Shown here: positions 1 to 11,874 of the stretch, one piece after another
Position numbering within the stretch: the first letter of the stretch is position 1
How the letters are laid out: the number at the start of each line of letters is the position of its first letter
NCBI GenBank assembly: GCA_023150805.1
Contig: JAKLKF010000012.1
Span: forward strand, 1-64,000
Reading direction: 5' to 3'
DNA length: 64,000 bases
From: Myxococcota bacterium
GTDB lineage: Bacteria > Myxococcota_A > UBA796 > UBA2385
Translations under genes and position numbers: made by a program
Notes under the pieces: model-generated
Told to the model about the DNA's origin: nothing
Database searches by the model: none
What the model saw: the letters and a program-made list of their open reading frames with translations, nothing else

Positions 1-1370
1 CTCGGCGCGAGGATCGCCGGGTCCGCGGGGCAGCCCGCCTCCAGCGCCGCGGCGCCGTCGACCAGGACCTGCTCGGGCCGGCCCGCGAGCACCCCGAGCC
101 CGGCCACCCGCGCGCAGGCCAGGGGATCCGGCCGCTGCCCCCGGAGCGCGAGCAGGTACCAGGTCCGCGCCGGGTCCAGCTCGCCCGCGCGCTCCCGCTC
201 CTCCCCCATCCGCGAGTGCAGCCAGGTGGAGGGCCACCCCGCCGCGGCCTCCTCCTCCAGGCGCGGCAGGTCCCGCCAGCGCAGCACCTGGCGGGCGCTG
301 GTGGACACGCCTAGGACCACCACCAGCGCGGCCAGGGCCCGCGCCAGCCCGGGGGGCGCGCTCCGAAGCGCGGCCGCCAGCGCCAGGGCGAGCGCCGGAA
401 GGGCCCCGCCGAGCGCCACGTCCATGACCAGGCCGGTCTCCGCTGCGGCGCCCGTCGCGACCAGCAGCCCCAGCGCGGCGGTGCCCAGGGCCGCCGCGGT
501 CGCGGCCCGGCCGCCGCCCAGGGCGAGGCCGAGCAGCACGACCAGCCCGCCCACGGCCGCCCACGGCGGCGGTGCCGGCAGGGCCTCCAGGCGCAGGCCC
601 GGGGCGAGCGCGACGGGCCAGGCGATCCGCGCCAGCAGCCACGGCAGGGCCGGCGCGCCCACGGCGAGCGCCCGGGGATCGGCGACGGGCACGCCCGCCG
701 CCCAGGCGCCGACCAGGGCCCCCGCGGGCGCCAGGAGGGCCACCGCCAGGGACGGCCAGGTGGGCAGCTTCCCGTCGCGGGCCAGGTGCAGCGCGACCAG
801 CAGCGGCGCGGCCAGCAGGGCGACGGGCGAGCAGAGGCCCGCCAGGGCGAGCAGCGCGGCGCCGGCGGCGAGGAGGGGCGCCGGGGACCCACGCCGCTCC
901 AGGCAGAGCAGCCCCGCCAGGCAGAGGGCCAGCGAGAGCGGGCCCCCGCGGGCGCTGACCCAGCCGACGGCCTCGACCTGGAGGGGGTGCAGCAGGAAGA
1001 GCGCGCCGCCGGCCAGGGCGGGTGCGAGCGGCACCGCGCGCCGGAGCAGCGCCACGAGCAGGGCCCCGCCCGCCAGGTGGGCCGCGAGGCCCGTGGCCTG
1101 GGCCAGCGCCGGCGATCCCCCCAGCAGGTGATCGCCAACCATGGACAGCGGGACCAGGGGACCCCGGGGCCAGTGCGGCCCGGAGGCGGCGCCGAAGAGC
1201 GTCGGCACCGCCTGGGACCAGCCGGCGCCGGAGGCGGCGAGGCGCCGGGGCAGGTCGTCCCAGTGGGACGGGGCCCCGACCAGGGGCGCCAGCACCAGGC
1301 CCGCCGCTCCGACCAGCGCGGGTGCGAGGGCGCGGGTCCAGGGGGGCTCGGGGGGATCGCTGCCTGCCAT
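1..1370 (-). CDS. Partial polytopic membrane protein, TMTC/O-mannosyltransferase-like with C-terminal TPR-like region (runs off left edge)
   Basis: Reverse-complement translation from ATG at 1370: MAGSDPPEPPWTRALAPALVGAAGLVLAPLVGAPSHWDDLPRRL...LFLLHPLQVEAVGWVSARGGPLSLALCLAGLL...; the LHPLxVExVxWxxxR motif is shared with the 17789-19435 protein. Not in the ORF track, probably because its stop lies outside the window. Confidence 0.75.
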   Translation of the reverse strand, partial: MAGSDPPEPPWTRALAPALVGAAGLVLAPLVGAPSHWDDLPRRLAASGAGWSQAVPTLFGAASGPHWPRGPLVPLSMVGDHLLGGSPALAQATGLAAHLAGGALLVALLRRAVPLAPALAGGALFLLHPLQVEAVGWVSARGGPLSLALCLAGLLCLERRGSPAPLLAAGAALLALAGLCSPVALLAAPLLVALHLARDGKLPTWPSLAVALLAPAGALVGAWAAGVPVADPRALAVGAPALPWLLARIAWPVALAPGLRLEALPAPPPWAAVGGLVVLLGLALGGGRAATAAALGTAALGLLVATGAAAETGLVMDVALGGALPALALALAAALRSAPPGLARALAALVVVLGVSTSARQVLRWRDLPRLEEEAAAGWPSTWLHSRMGEERERAGELDPARTWYLLALRGQRPDPLACARVAGLGVLAGRPEQVLVDGAAALEAGCPADPAILAP

Positions 1371-1486
1371 GGCGCGCATCATATGCATCGGCGCGAGGGT
1401 CCCCACCCACGCGCCCCTTGGCAGCCCTCCGCCCCGGAGGTACGCGCACCTCCTCTCCTGGAGCCGTCGTGACCGCCTTCCTCCCC

Positions 1487-3394
1487 ATGACCGCCGAGGA
1501 GGCCGGCCACCAGCAGCTCGACGTCGTGCTGGTCACCGGCGACGCCTACGTCGACCACCCCTCCTGGGGCGTGGCCACCATCGGCCGCTGGCTGCAGGCC
1601 CACGGCTACTCGGTCGGCCTCATCGCCCAGCCGGACTGGACCCGGGTCGAGGCCTTCCAGGTGCTCGGCCGCCCGCGCCTGTTCTTCGGCGTGACGGCGG
1701 GCAACATGGACACCCAGGTCAACCGCTTCACCGCCGCGCGCCACCTGCGGACCACCGACGCCTACAGCCCCGGTGGCCAGGCCGGCCTGCGCCCCGACCG
1801 GGCGACCATCCCCTACACCAGCCGCTGCAAGCAGGCCTACAAGGGCGTGCCCGTCGTCATCGGCGGCATCGAGGCCAGCCTGCGGCGCCTGGCGCACTAC
1901 GACTTCTGGCAGGACAAGATCCGCGGCTCCATCCTGCTGGAGGCCAAGGCCGACCTGCTGGTCTTCGGCATGGGCGAGCGGCAGGTGGTCGAGATCGCCC
2001 GCCGCCTGGAGGCCGGGCAGGACATCCGCACCATGCGGGACATCCCCGGCACCGCCTGGGCGGCCGGCGCCCAGGACCCGCTGCCTCCCGACGCCGAGCT
2101 GCTGCCCACGCTGGAGGAGTGCCGCGCCGACCCGCTGGCCTTCAACCGGCTGACCCTGCTCATGTACCGGGAGAGCAACCCCCACTGCGGACAGGTGCTG
2201 GTCCAGCGCCACGGCGACCGGGCGGTGGTGCAGAACCCGCCGGCCGAGCCCCTGTCCACGGCGGAGCTCGATCGCCTGCACGAGCTGCCCTTCGCCTTCG
2301 GCGCCCACCCCTGCTACCGCCAGGAGATCCCCGCCCTGCGCAGCATCCAGGGCTCGGTGATGGTCAACCGCGGCTGCTCGGGGGGCTGCTCCTTCTGCGC
2401 GTTGACCATCCACCAGGGCAAGGACGTCGTCAGCCGCAGCAAGGAGAGCGTGCTGCGCGAGGTGGAGGCGATGGCGCGCCGGCCGGGCTTCGACGGCATC
2501 GTCACCGACCTGGGCGGGCCCACCGCCAACATGTTCCACATGCGCTGCACCTCGGAGGAGGCCAACGCCGTCTGCCGCCGGGTGAGCTGCCTGCACCCGG
2601 TGCGCTGCAAGCACTACGGCACCGACCACGGCCCGTACCTGGACCTGCTGCGCACCGTGCGCGCCATGCCCGGGATCCGCCGGGTCTACGTCAACAGCGG
2701 CATCCGCTACGACCTGGCCGCGCTCGACCCCGAGTTCGTCGAGGAGCTGGCCCTGCACCACACCCAGGGCCAGCTCAGCGTGGCCCCCGAGCACGCCAGC
2801 CCCGCCTCGCTCCAGCTCATGCGCAAGCCCCGCATCGAGTACTTCACCGAGTTCATGGAGCGCTTCCGCAAGGCCTGCCAGGACGCCGGGCAGGAGCGCT
2901 ACCTGGTGCCCTACTTCCAGTGCGCCCACCCCGGCACCGGCCCCGAGCAGTGCGTCGAGCTGGCCCTCTACATGAAGGCGCAGGACCTGCGTCCGCGCCA
3001 GGTCCAGATGTTCATCCCCACGCCGGCCACGCTGGCGACCGCGATGTACGTCTCCGGGGTCGACCCCTACACCAAGGAGCCGGTGCCCGTCGCCCGGGGC
3101 TGGAAGGAGCGCAGCCGCCAGCGCGCCCTGCTCTTCTACTGGAAGAAGGAGGAGGCCCCCCACGTGCGCGAGGCCCTGCTCGCCTGGGGCCGCGGGGACC
3201 TGATCGGGCGCGGCCCGCAGCACCTGGTCCCCCCCGGACCCGCCTGGGGCGCCTGGGAGAAGCGCGCCACCGGCCCCGCCGTCCGCTTCGACACCCACAG
3301 CGGTGAGGGGCAGATGGGCATGAAGGTCGAGCGCGCCACCCGCCAGGAGCAGGACGAGGAGCGCTGGGAGTCGGTGTCAGGCAATACGTTATAA
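1487..3394 (+). CDS. ygiQ: YgiQ family radical SAM protein
   Basis: Translation LDVVLVTGDAYVDHPSWGVATIGRWLQAHGYSVGLIAQPDW... and radical SAM motif RGCSGGCSFCALTIHQGK. Listed ORF 1022..3394 has a spurious N-terminus; start is ATG 1487 or GTG 1469. Confidence 0.93.
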   Translation: MTAEEAGHQQLDVVLVTGDAYVDHPSWGVATIGRWLQAHGYSVGLIAQPDWTRVEAFQVLGRPRLFFGVTAGNMDTQVNRFTAARHLRTTDAYSPGGQAGLRPDRATIPYTSRCKQAYKGVPVVIGGIEASLRRLAHYDFWQDKIRGSILLEAKADLLVFGMGERQVVEIARRLEAGQDIRTMRDIPGTAWAAGAQDPLPPDAELLPTLEECRADPLAFNRLTLLMYRESNPHCGQVLVQRHGDRAVVQNPPAEPLSTAELDRLHELPFAFGAHPCYRQEIPALRSIQGSVMVNRGCSGGCSFCALTIHQGKDVVSRSKESVLREVEAMARRPGFDGIVTDLGGPTANMFHMRCTSEEANAVCRRVSCLHPVRCKHYGTDHGPYLDLLRTVRAMPGIRRVYVNSGIRYDLAALDPEFVEELALHHTQGQLSVAPEHASPASLQLMRKPRIEYFTEFMERFRKACQDAGQERYLVPYFQCAHPGTGPEQCVELALYMKAQDLRPRQVQMFIPTPATLATAMYVSGVDPYTKEPVPVARGWKERSRQRALLFYWKKEEAPHVREALLAWGRGDLIGRGPQHLVPPGPAWGAWEKRATGPAVRFDTHSGEGQMGMKVERATRQEQDEERWESVSGNTL

Positions 3395-3482
3395 TACCTG
3401 TTCCACCGTCCCGGCGCCGCGCGACAGCGCGTCGCTCGCACTTCGGCCGTACCTCTGCCAGGATGCGCCTCCTGGAGCACCC

Positions 3483-3893
3483 ATGAGCCCCCCTGTCGAT
3501 CCGCAGATCCTCACCACGGTCCAGGCCCACGCCGACGAGCACCGCCAGATCCGGAAGCTGCTCGAGGTCCTCCGCGCGGTCGACGACGGCGACGCCCTGG
3601 CGACCCTGCTGGACGTGCTCGACGCCGTGATGCACGAGCACTTCGCCCACGAGGAGCAGGAGCAGGGCGTCTTCGCGGCGATCCGCGCCAGCGGCCCGGC
3701 GGGAGCCGCGCGCATCGACGGCTTCGTCGCCGAGCACAAGGTCTTCCTGGCCGGCCTGGAGGAGGTGCGGGCCCGGCTGGCGGTGGAGGCCGGCGAGGCG
3801 CTGGACCTGGCTCGCGCGATGGGCGACCAGCTCGCCGCGCACGAGGCGGCCGAGAACGCGGCGGTGCAGGCGGCGCTCCGCCCGCAGGACTGA
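3483..3893 (+). CDS. Hemerythrin HHE-domain protein
   Basis: Four-helix metal-binding pattern: HADEHRQI...VMHEHFAHEEQEQGVF...EHKVFLAGLEEV...LAAHEAAEN. Confidence 0.8.
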   Translation: MSPPVDPQILTTVQAHADEHRQIRKLLEVLRAVDDGDALATLLDVLDAVMHEHFAHEEQEQGVFAAIRASGPAGAARIDGFVAEHKVFLAGLEEVRARLAVEAGEALDLARAMGDQLAAHEAAENAAVQAALRPQD

Positions 3894-3897
3894 ATAC

Positions 3898-3914
3898 CGG
3901 ACAGATTCTGTCCG
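3898..3914. promoter_or_regulatory. 17-nt perfect palindrome CGGACAGA-T-TCTGTCCG upstream of imuB; candidate operator (possibly SOS-type)
   Basis: 8-bp perfect inverted repeat with 1-nt centre, ending about 44 bp before the imuB ATG. Confidence 0.4.
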
Positions 3915-3957
3915 CATTCAGGCTTGCATCTCCACCCCGCCAGCGTATGCTGAACCC

Positions 3958-5612
3958 ATGTTCAGGTACCTGGTCGCCCACCTCCCCGCCTTCCGCCTGG
4001 AGCGCTGTGGCTGGCTGCACAGCCAGCCGGCCGCCCTGGTGGCCGAGGAGAAGAGCGCCCTGCGCGTGCAGTGCGCGACCCCGGCGGCCCTCTCCGGCGG
4101 GGTGCGCCGCGGCATGACGGCGGCCGAGGCGCGGGCCGTGCTGCCCGCCCTGCAGGTGGAGACGCTGCAGCCCGAGGACGAGGCGCGGGATCTCGACGAC
4201 CTGGCCCAGCAGCTCCTGCGCGTCTCCCCCAGCGTGCGCGCCCTGCCGCCGGACGCGCTGGTCGCCGAGATCTCGCGGGTGGGCGCCCCGGGCGCCTCCT
4301 CCGCCCCTCGCGCCGGCGCCGAGCGCGCCTTGCTGGAGCGGGTGCGGCTGCGGCTCGCGCAGCTCGGCCACCGGGTCACCGTCGTGGTGGCCGACGACCC
4401 GGCGACGGCCTGGGCCTGCGCCGCCTGGGGCCGCCAGAGCCGGGTCGTGCCCGCGGGCCAGGGAGCCGAGGCGCTGGCACCGCTGCCGCTGGAGGCGCTG
4501 GACCTCCCCCCGCGGGAGCAGGCGCTGCTGCGGGGGCTCGGGCTGCGCACGGTGGGCGCCTTCGCCGCGCTGCCGCCCGCCAGCGTCGTCGGGCGCCTGG
4601 GCCCGGTGGCGATCGCCGCCCACGCCCTGGCCCGCGGGGACGCGCCGCGGCCGGCCATCCCGCCCTGGCAGCAGGACCAGCCCCTGGTCCTGACCCAGCC
4701 CCTGATGCACCCGGTCGTGGAGCAGGAGGCGCTGCTCTTCGTGCTCAACGGCCTGCTGCGCGACGCCGCCGCCCACCTGGTCGCGGCCGACCGGGCGGCG
4801 GTGCGGCTGCTGCTGCGGCTGGGCCTGGACCCGCAGGAGGACGGGGCGGACGACGGCGCCTCCGCCCGCCACGGCGGGCCCACGCCCCACGCCCCGGGCG
4901 GGGTGCAGGAGCTGCCGCTGCGCCTGGGCGCGCCGACCCGCGACCCGCGGCGGATGCTGGAGCTGCTGCGGGCCCGGCTGGAGCGGCTCCGGCTGGCCGG
5001 GCCGGTGATCTCCGTCAGCCTGGAGCTGCCCGACCCGGTCGAGTTCACCGGCCGGCAGCGCGACCTGCTCGACCGCCAGCGCGCGGCCGAGGCGCTGGAC
5101 GAGGTCGTGGCCCGCCTGCAGGACGAGCTGGGCGCCGACGCGGTGCTGCGCCCGCAGCTCGCGCCTCGCCACCGGCCCGAGGCGGCCTGGCAGCCGCAGC
5201 CCTGGTCCTCCCCTCGCCCGTCCCTGCTCTCCTCCTCGGGCCGCGCCGCCCCCGCCTGCCACGCTGACCAGCTCGGCCGCCAGCGCCCCGACGGCTCCGA
5301 CCCCGTGCGCGCCTGGGAGGGCTTCCCCGCCCCCCCCTCGCCCGTGCGCCCCACCCTGCTCCTGCTCCCGGCGCAGAGCGTGGAGCTGCGCACCCGCCCG
5401 CTGGGCCCCGGCCTGGGCGAGCAGCCCGTCCAGCTCCACGTCGACGGCCGCTGGCACGATCTCACCGACCTGGCCGGGCCCGAGGCGCTGGCCGGGGAGT
5501 GGTGGCGCGACGGCTTCGACCGCCGCTACTGGCGCGCCACCCTCGGCGACGGCCGCCGGGCCTGGCTCTACCTGGAGGAGGGGCACTGGGCGCTGCACGG
5601 GTGGTTCGACTG

Positions 5613-5613
<1 letters not shown>
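3958..5613 (+). CDS. imuB: ImuB-like Y-family DNA polymerase-related protein
   Basis: MFRYLVAHLPAFRLERCG...; Y-family-like N-terminal region; stop overlaps the dnaE2 start (TGATG). Confidence 0.85.
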
Positions 5614-8787
<3,174 letters not shown>

Positions 8788-8795
<8 letters not shown>

Positions 8796-9009
8796 GCACG
8801 TGCCCCTCGGCGTCGGCGAAGGTCCCCCGCGCCAGGGCCAGGACGTCCAGCGCCCACCAGGCGCCGCAGCCTCCCAGGCTGACGAGCTGCACCAGCCCGA
8901 CGCCGTGGTGCCCGGTGTAGAAGCGGTGCACGCCGAAGCTGCCCAGGAACAGGCAGAGCAGCAGGGTCGTCAGGCGGTCGGGCCGCTCGGTCGACGGCGT
9001 GGGGTCCAT
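8788..9009 (-). CDS. TM2 domain-containing small membrane protein
   Basis: MDPTPSTERPDRLTTLLLCLFLGSFGVHRFYTGHHGVGLVQLVSLGGCGAWWALDVLALARG (FLGxFGxHRFYxG TM2 motif). Confidence 0.85.
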
Positions 9010-9067
9010 GCGCACCTCGCCGCCAGGATAGCGCAGGCCCCCCCTCCCCTCACGCCGGCGGCCGCCC

Positions 9068-10258
9068 ATGACGACCCCCATCTGGCTCGATCCCTCTCCC
9101 CCTGCCCGCCCCGCCCTCGCTGGCGACCAGCGCTGCGACGTGCTGGTCATCGGCGCCGGGCTGTGCGGCAGCTCCGCGGCGCTGTCCCTGGCGGGGCAGG
9201 GCCTGGACGTGATCCTGGTCGAGGCCGACCGGGTCTCGGGCCAGGCCAGCGGGCGCAACGCGGGCTTCATCCTCCAGGGCACGGCCGAGCGCTACGACCG
9301 CGCGGTCGGCCTGCTGGGCGCGGAGCGCGCGCGCCGCATCCACGCCTTCTCCCTCGACAACCACGACAAGATCGCCGCCTTCGTGGAGCGCGAGGGCCTG
9401 GACTGCGCCTACCGCCGCGGCGGCAGCCTCCAGCTCGCCGGCAGCCCGCGGGAGGAGGAGGAGCTGGTCACCTCGGCCGAGCTGCTGCGAGCCCACGGCT
9501 TCCAGGCCGAGCTCTGCCAGGGCGAGGCGCTGCCCGCGGTCTACCGGGACGCCGGCTTCCGGGTCGGCGTGATCCTGCCCCGCGACGGCGAGGTGCACCC
9601 CGCCCGGCTGGTCCAGGGCATCGCCGACGCGGCGGTGGCCCGCGGGGCCCGGCTGTACGAGGGCACCCCCATCACCCACCTCGACGCCAGCGTGCCCGGC
9701 GACGTGCGCGCCGCCACCCCCGGCGGGACCATCCAGGCCGGCCTGGCCCTGGTCTGCGTCAACGCCCGGGCGGGTCAACTGCTGCCCTTCTTCGCCGACA
9801 AGGTGGACCCGGTCCGCGGCCAGATGCTGGCCACCGCGCCGGCGCCCCGCATCTTCGACCGCCCCGTCTACGCCGACCACGGGTACGACTACTGGCGGCA
9901 GGACCACCTGGGGCGGGTGGTCCTGGGCGGCTGGCGCAACCTGGATCCGGGCGCCGAGGTCGGGCTGGACGACGTGCTGCACGACGGAATCCAGGACCGG
10001 ATGACCCACTTCCTGCACCGCTTCGCCGCCCTGCGCGACGTGCCGGTCACCCACCGCTGGTCGGGGACCATGGGCTTCTCCCGCGACGGCCTGCCCCTGG
10101 TCGGCGCCGCGCCCGGCACGCCCGGCGCCCTGGCCGCGGTCGGCTTCACCGGCCACGGCTTCGGCTTCGCCTTCCTGGCCGGGCAGGCCCTGGCCCAGGT
10201 CGCCACCGAGGGCAGCCACCCGCTGGCGACCGAGCTCTCCCCGCGCCGGCTGGCCTGA
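9068..10258 (+). CDS. FAD-dependent oxidoreductase (DAO family)
   Basis: N-terminal Rossmann CDVLVIGAGLCGSSAALSLAGQGLDVILVEADRVSGQASGRNAGFI; C-terminal HRWSGTMGFSRDGLPLVG...GFTGHGFGFAFLAG. Confidence 0.92.
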   Translation: MTTPIWLDPSPPARPALAGDQRCDVLVIGAGLCGSSAALSLAGQGLDVILVEADRVSGQASGRNAGFILQGTAERYDRAVGLLGAERARRIHAFSLDNHDKIAAFVEREGLDCAYRRGGSLQLAGSPREEEELVTSAELLRAHGFQAELCQGEALPAVYRDAGFRVGVILPRDGEVHPARLVQGIADAAVARGARLYEGTPITHLDASVPGDVRAATPGGTIQAGLALVCVNARAGQLLPFFADKVDPVRGQMLATAPAPRIFDRPVYADHGYDYWRQDHLGRVVLGGWRNLDPGAEVGLDDVLHDGIQDRMTHFLHRFAALRDVPVTHRWSGTMGFSRDGLPLVGAAPGTPGALAAVGFTGHGFGFAFLAGQALAQVATEGSHPLATELSPRRLA

Positions 10259-10295
10259 GCCGTGGGCCCCGCCGGGCGCCCCGTCGGTCCCCCCT

Positions 10296-11111
10296 TCAGC
10301 CCGGCAGCGACCGCGCCGGCGCCACGCCCGCCTTCTCCAGCTCGACGTAGAGCAGGGTGGCGCTGATCACGCCGACGGGCAGGCAGACGAAGTTCAGCAG
10401 CGGGATCCACAGCAGCAGGTTGGTGCCGAAGCCGAAGCCACCCATCAGCGCCTTGTGCTGGCGCACCAGGGCGAACTTCTGGAGCAGGCCCATCCGGCGG
10501 CGCGAGGTCGAGCCGTCCAGCATCTCGCGGGCGAGGAAGAAGGCCGTCACCGTCCAGGAGCAGACGGTGAAGATGGCGCTGCCGATGCCCGGGAGGATGT
10601 TGAGGAGCAGCAGGGGCGCCATCACCGCGACGTAGATCGCCATGGTCGCCAGGCTGTGCACGACGCTCCAGAAGGTGTCCCGCAGGAAGACCGGCCAGCC
10701 CCAGGGCTCCCCGGCGTTGCCCAGCTCGTGCTGCTCCACCTTCTCGGAGATCACCTCGTTGAAGGGCGAGGCCAGCAGACCGGCGAGCATGTAGACGCCC
10801 ATGCCGACGATGGCGGCCAGGGCCAGGCGCAGGGCCCAGGCGGTCAGCACCCACAGGGCCACGGCGGCGCCCTGCTCGGGCCGGGTCCAGACCATGCCCA
10901 GGAGCTGCGGCGCCAGCAGCCAGGAGCTGATCACGCCGAAGAAGAAGAAGCCCAGGTTGATGGCGGCCGGGATGGCCACCCAGCCCCACAGGTCGCGGTG
11001 GTCCCGCAGGTAGCGCAGGCCGCGGAAGGCGAAGGAGAAGCCACGCCCGAAGCGCTGGAGCGCGGAGCCCGAGATGATCTCGGGCGGGGCCGAGCCAGGG
11101 ACTGGGGACAT
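10296..11111 (-). CDS. EI24 domain/CysZ-like integral membrane protein
   Basis: GRGFSFAFRGLRYLRDHRDLWGWVAIPAAINLGFF... with multiple hydrophobic segments and LLASPFNEVISEKVE. Confidence 0.75.
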   Translation of the reverse strand: MSPVPGSAPPEIISGSALQRFGRGFSFAFRGLRYLRDHRDLWGWVAIPAAINLGFFFFGVISSWLLAPQLLGMVWTRPEQGAAVALWVLTAWALRLALAAIVGMGVYMLAGLLASPFNEVISEKVEQHELGNAGEPWGWPVFLRDTFWSVVHSLATMAIYVAVMAPLLLLNILPGIGSAIFTVCSWTVTAFFLAREMLDGSTSRRRMGLLQKFALVRQHKALMGGFGFGTNLLLWIPLLNFVCLPVGVISATLLYVELEKAGVAPARSLPG

Positions 11112-11164
11112 TCCGCCCTCCGGTTGGGAGCCCTACGGCCAGGGCGAGGCCCGGATTGCGTGGC

Positions 11165-11761
11165 TCAGGCCCGGCGCGACCAGGCGACCATGCCCTCGAT
11201 GTTGGCCTTGACCACCTGCCCGGCGCCGGCGTCCGCGCCCTTGGTGAGCGCTGCGAACTTGAGCCGGCCCACGTCGTCGCGCTGGGGCGCCGAGGAGAGC
11301 GCGTAGGCCACGTAGCCGTCCCGGACCAGCCAGGCACCCACGTTGTACTCGCTGCGCGCCGCCTTCTTGGCGTCGAGCTTGTCGGTGCCCGGGTGCTGGC
11401 TCCAGGCCGCCACCCGCCAGCCGTCCCGCGTGCCGTAGTCGGTGAGCACCAGCTCCATGTGGATGTCGCCGAGGACCGGCACGTGGATGCGCTGGTAGAA
11501 GTGCACCGCCTGCGGGGGCTTGCAGGCCGGGTCCGGCACGACCCGGCTCTCCTGCACGAAGTCGATCTGTCCCTTGTAGTTGCCCACGTCCATCACGCGG
11601 GCGATCACCTTCTCGGGGTCGAAGCCCGTCAGCGGCAGGATCCCCACGCCCTCGTTGGTGGGCCGCCCCTCGTGCCTCCAGTGGGCGAACTCGTACTTGG
11701 ACAGCGGCAGGCGCGGCAGGTGCAGGAAGACGCGGTCGAGGAAGGCGCGGGACTCGTCCAT
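11165..11761 (-). CDS. Conserved hypothetical protein, possibly START/SRPBCC-like
   Basis: ORF from ATG 11761: MDESRAFLDRVFLHLPRLPLSKYEFAHWRHEGRP...; fold assignment is a guess. Confidence 0.5.
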   Translation of the reverse strand: MDESRAFLDRVFLHLPRLPLSKYEFAHWRHEGRPTNEGVGILPLTGFDPEKVIARVMDVGNYKGQIDFVQESRVVPDPACKPPQAVHFYQRIHVPVLGDIHMELVLTDYGTRDGWRVAAWSQHPGTDKLDAKKAARSEYNVGAWLVRDGYVAYALSSAPQRDDVGRLKFAALTKGADAGAGQVVKANIEGMVAWSRRA

Positions 11762-11874
11762 GGGGGCGCTCCGGGGAGGGTCGAGGCGCCTATCGCGCGC
11801 GGCCCCCTCGCCCCACCGCAAGCCGGACAACCGTTGTCCTCGCAGGCACCCCGGGCGCGGTTACCGGAGCCCCC

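Noticed and set aside
3388-3396. TATAAT as a -10 promoter for the hemerythrin gene
   Set aside because: It overlaps the ygiQ stop codon, there is no credible -35 element at 16-18 nt, and a single hexamer match in isolation is weak.
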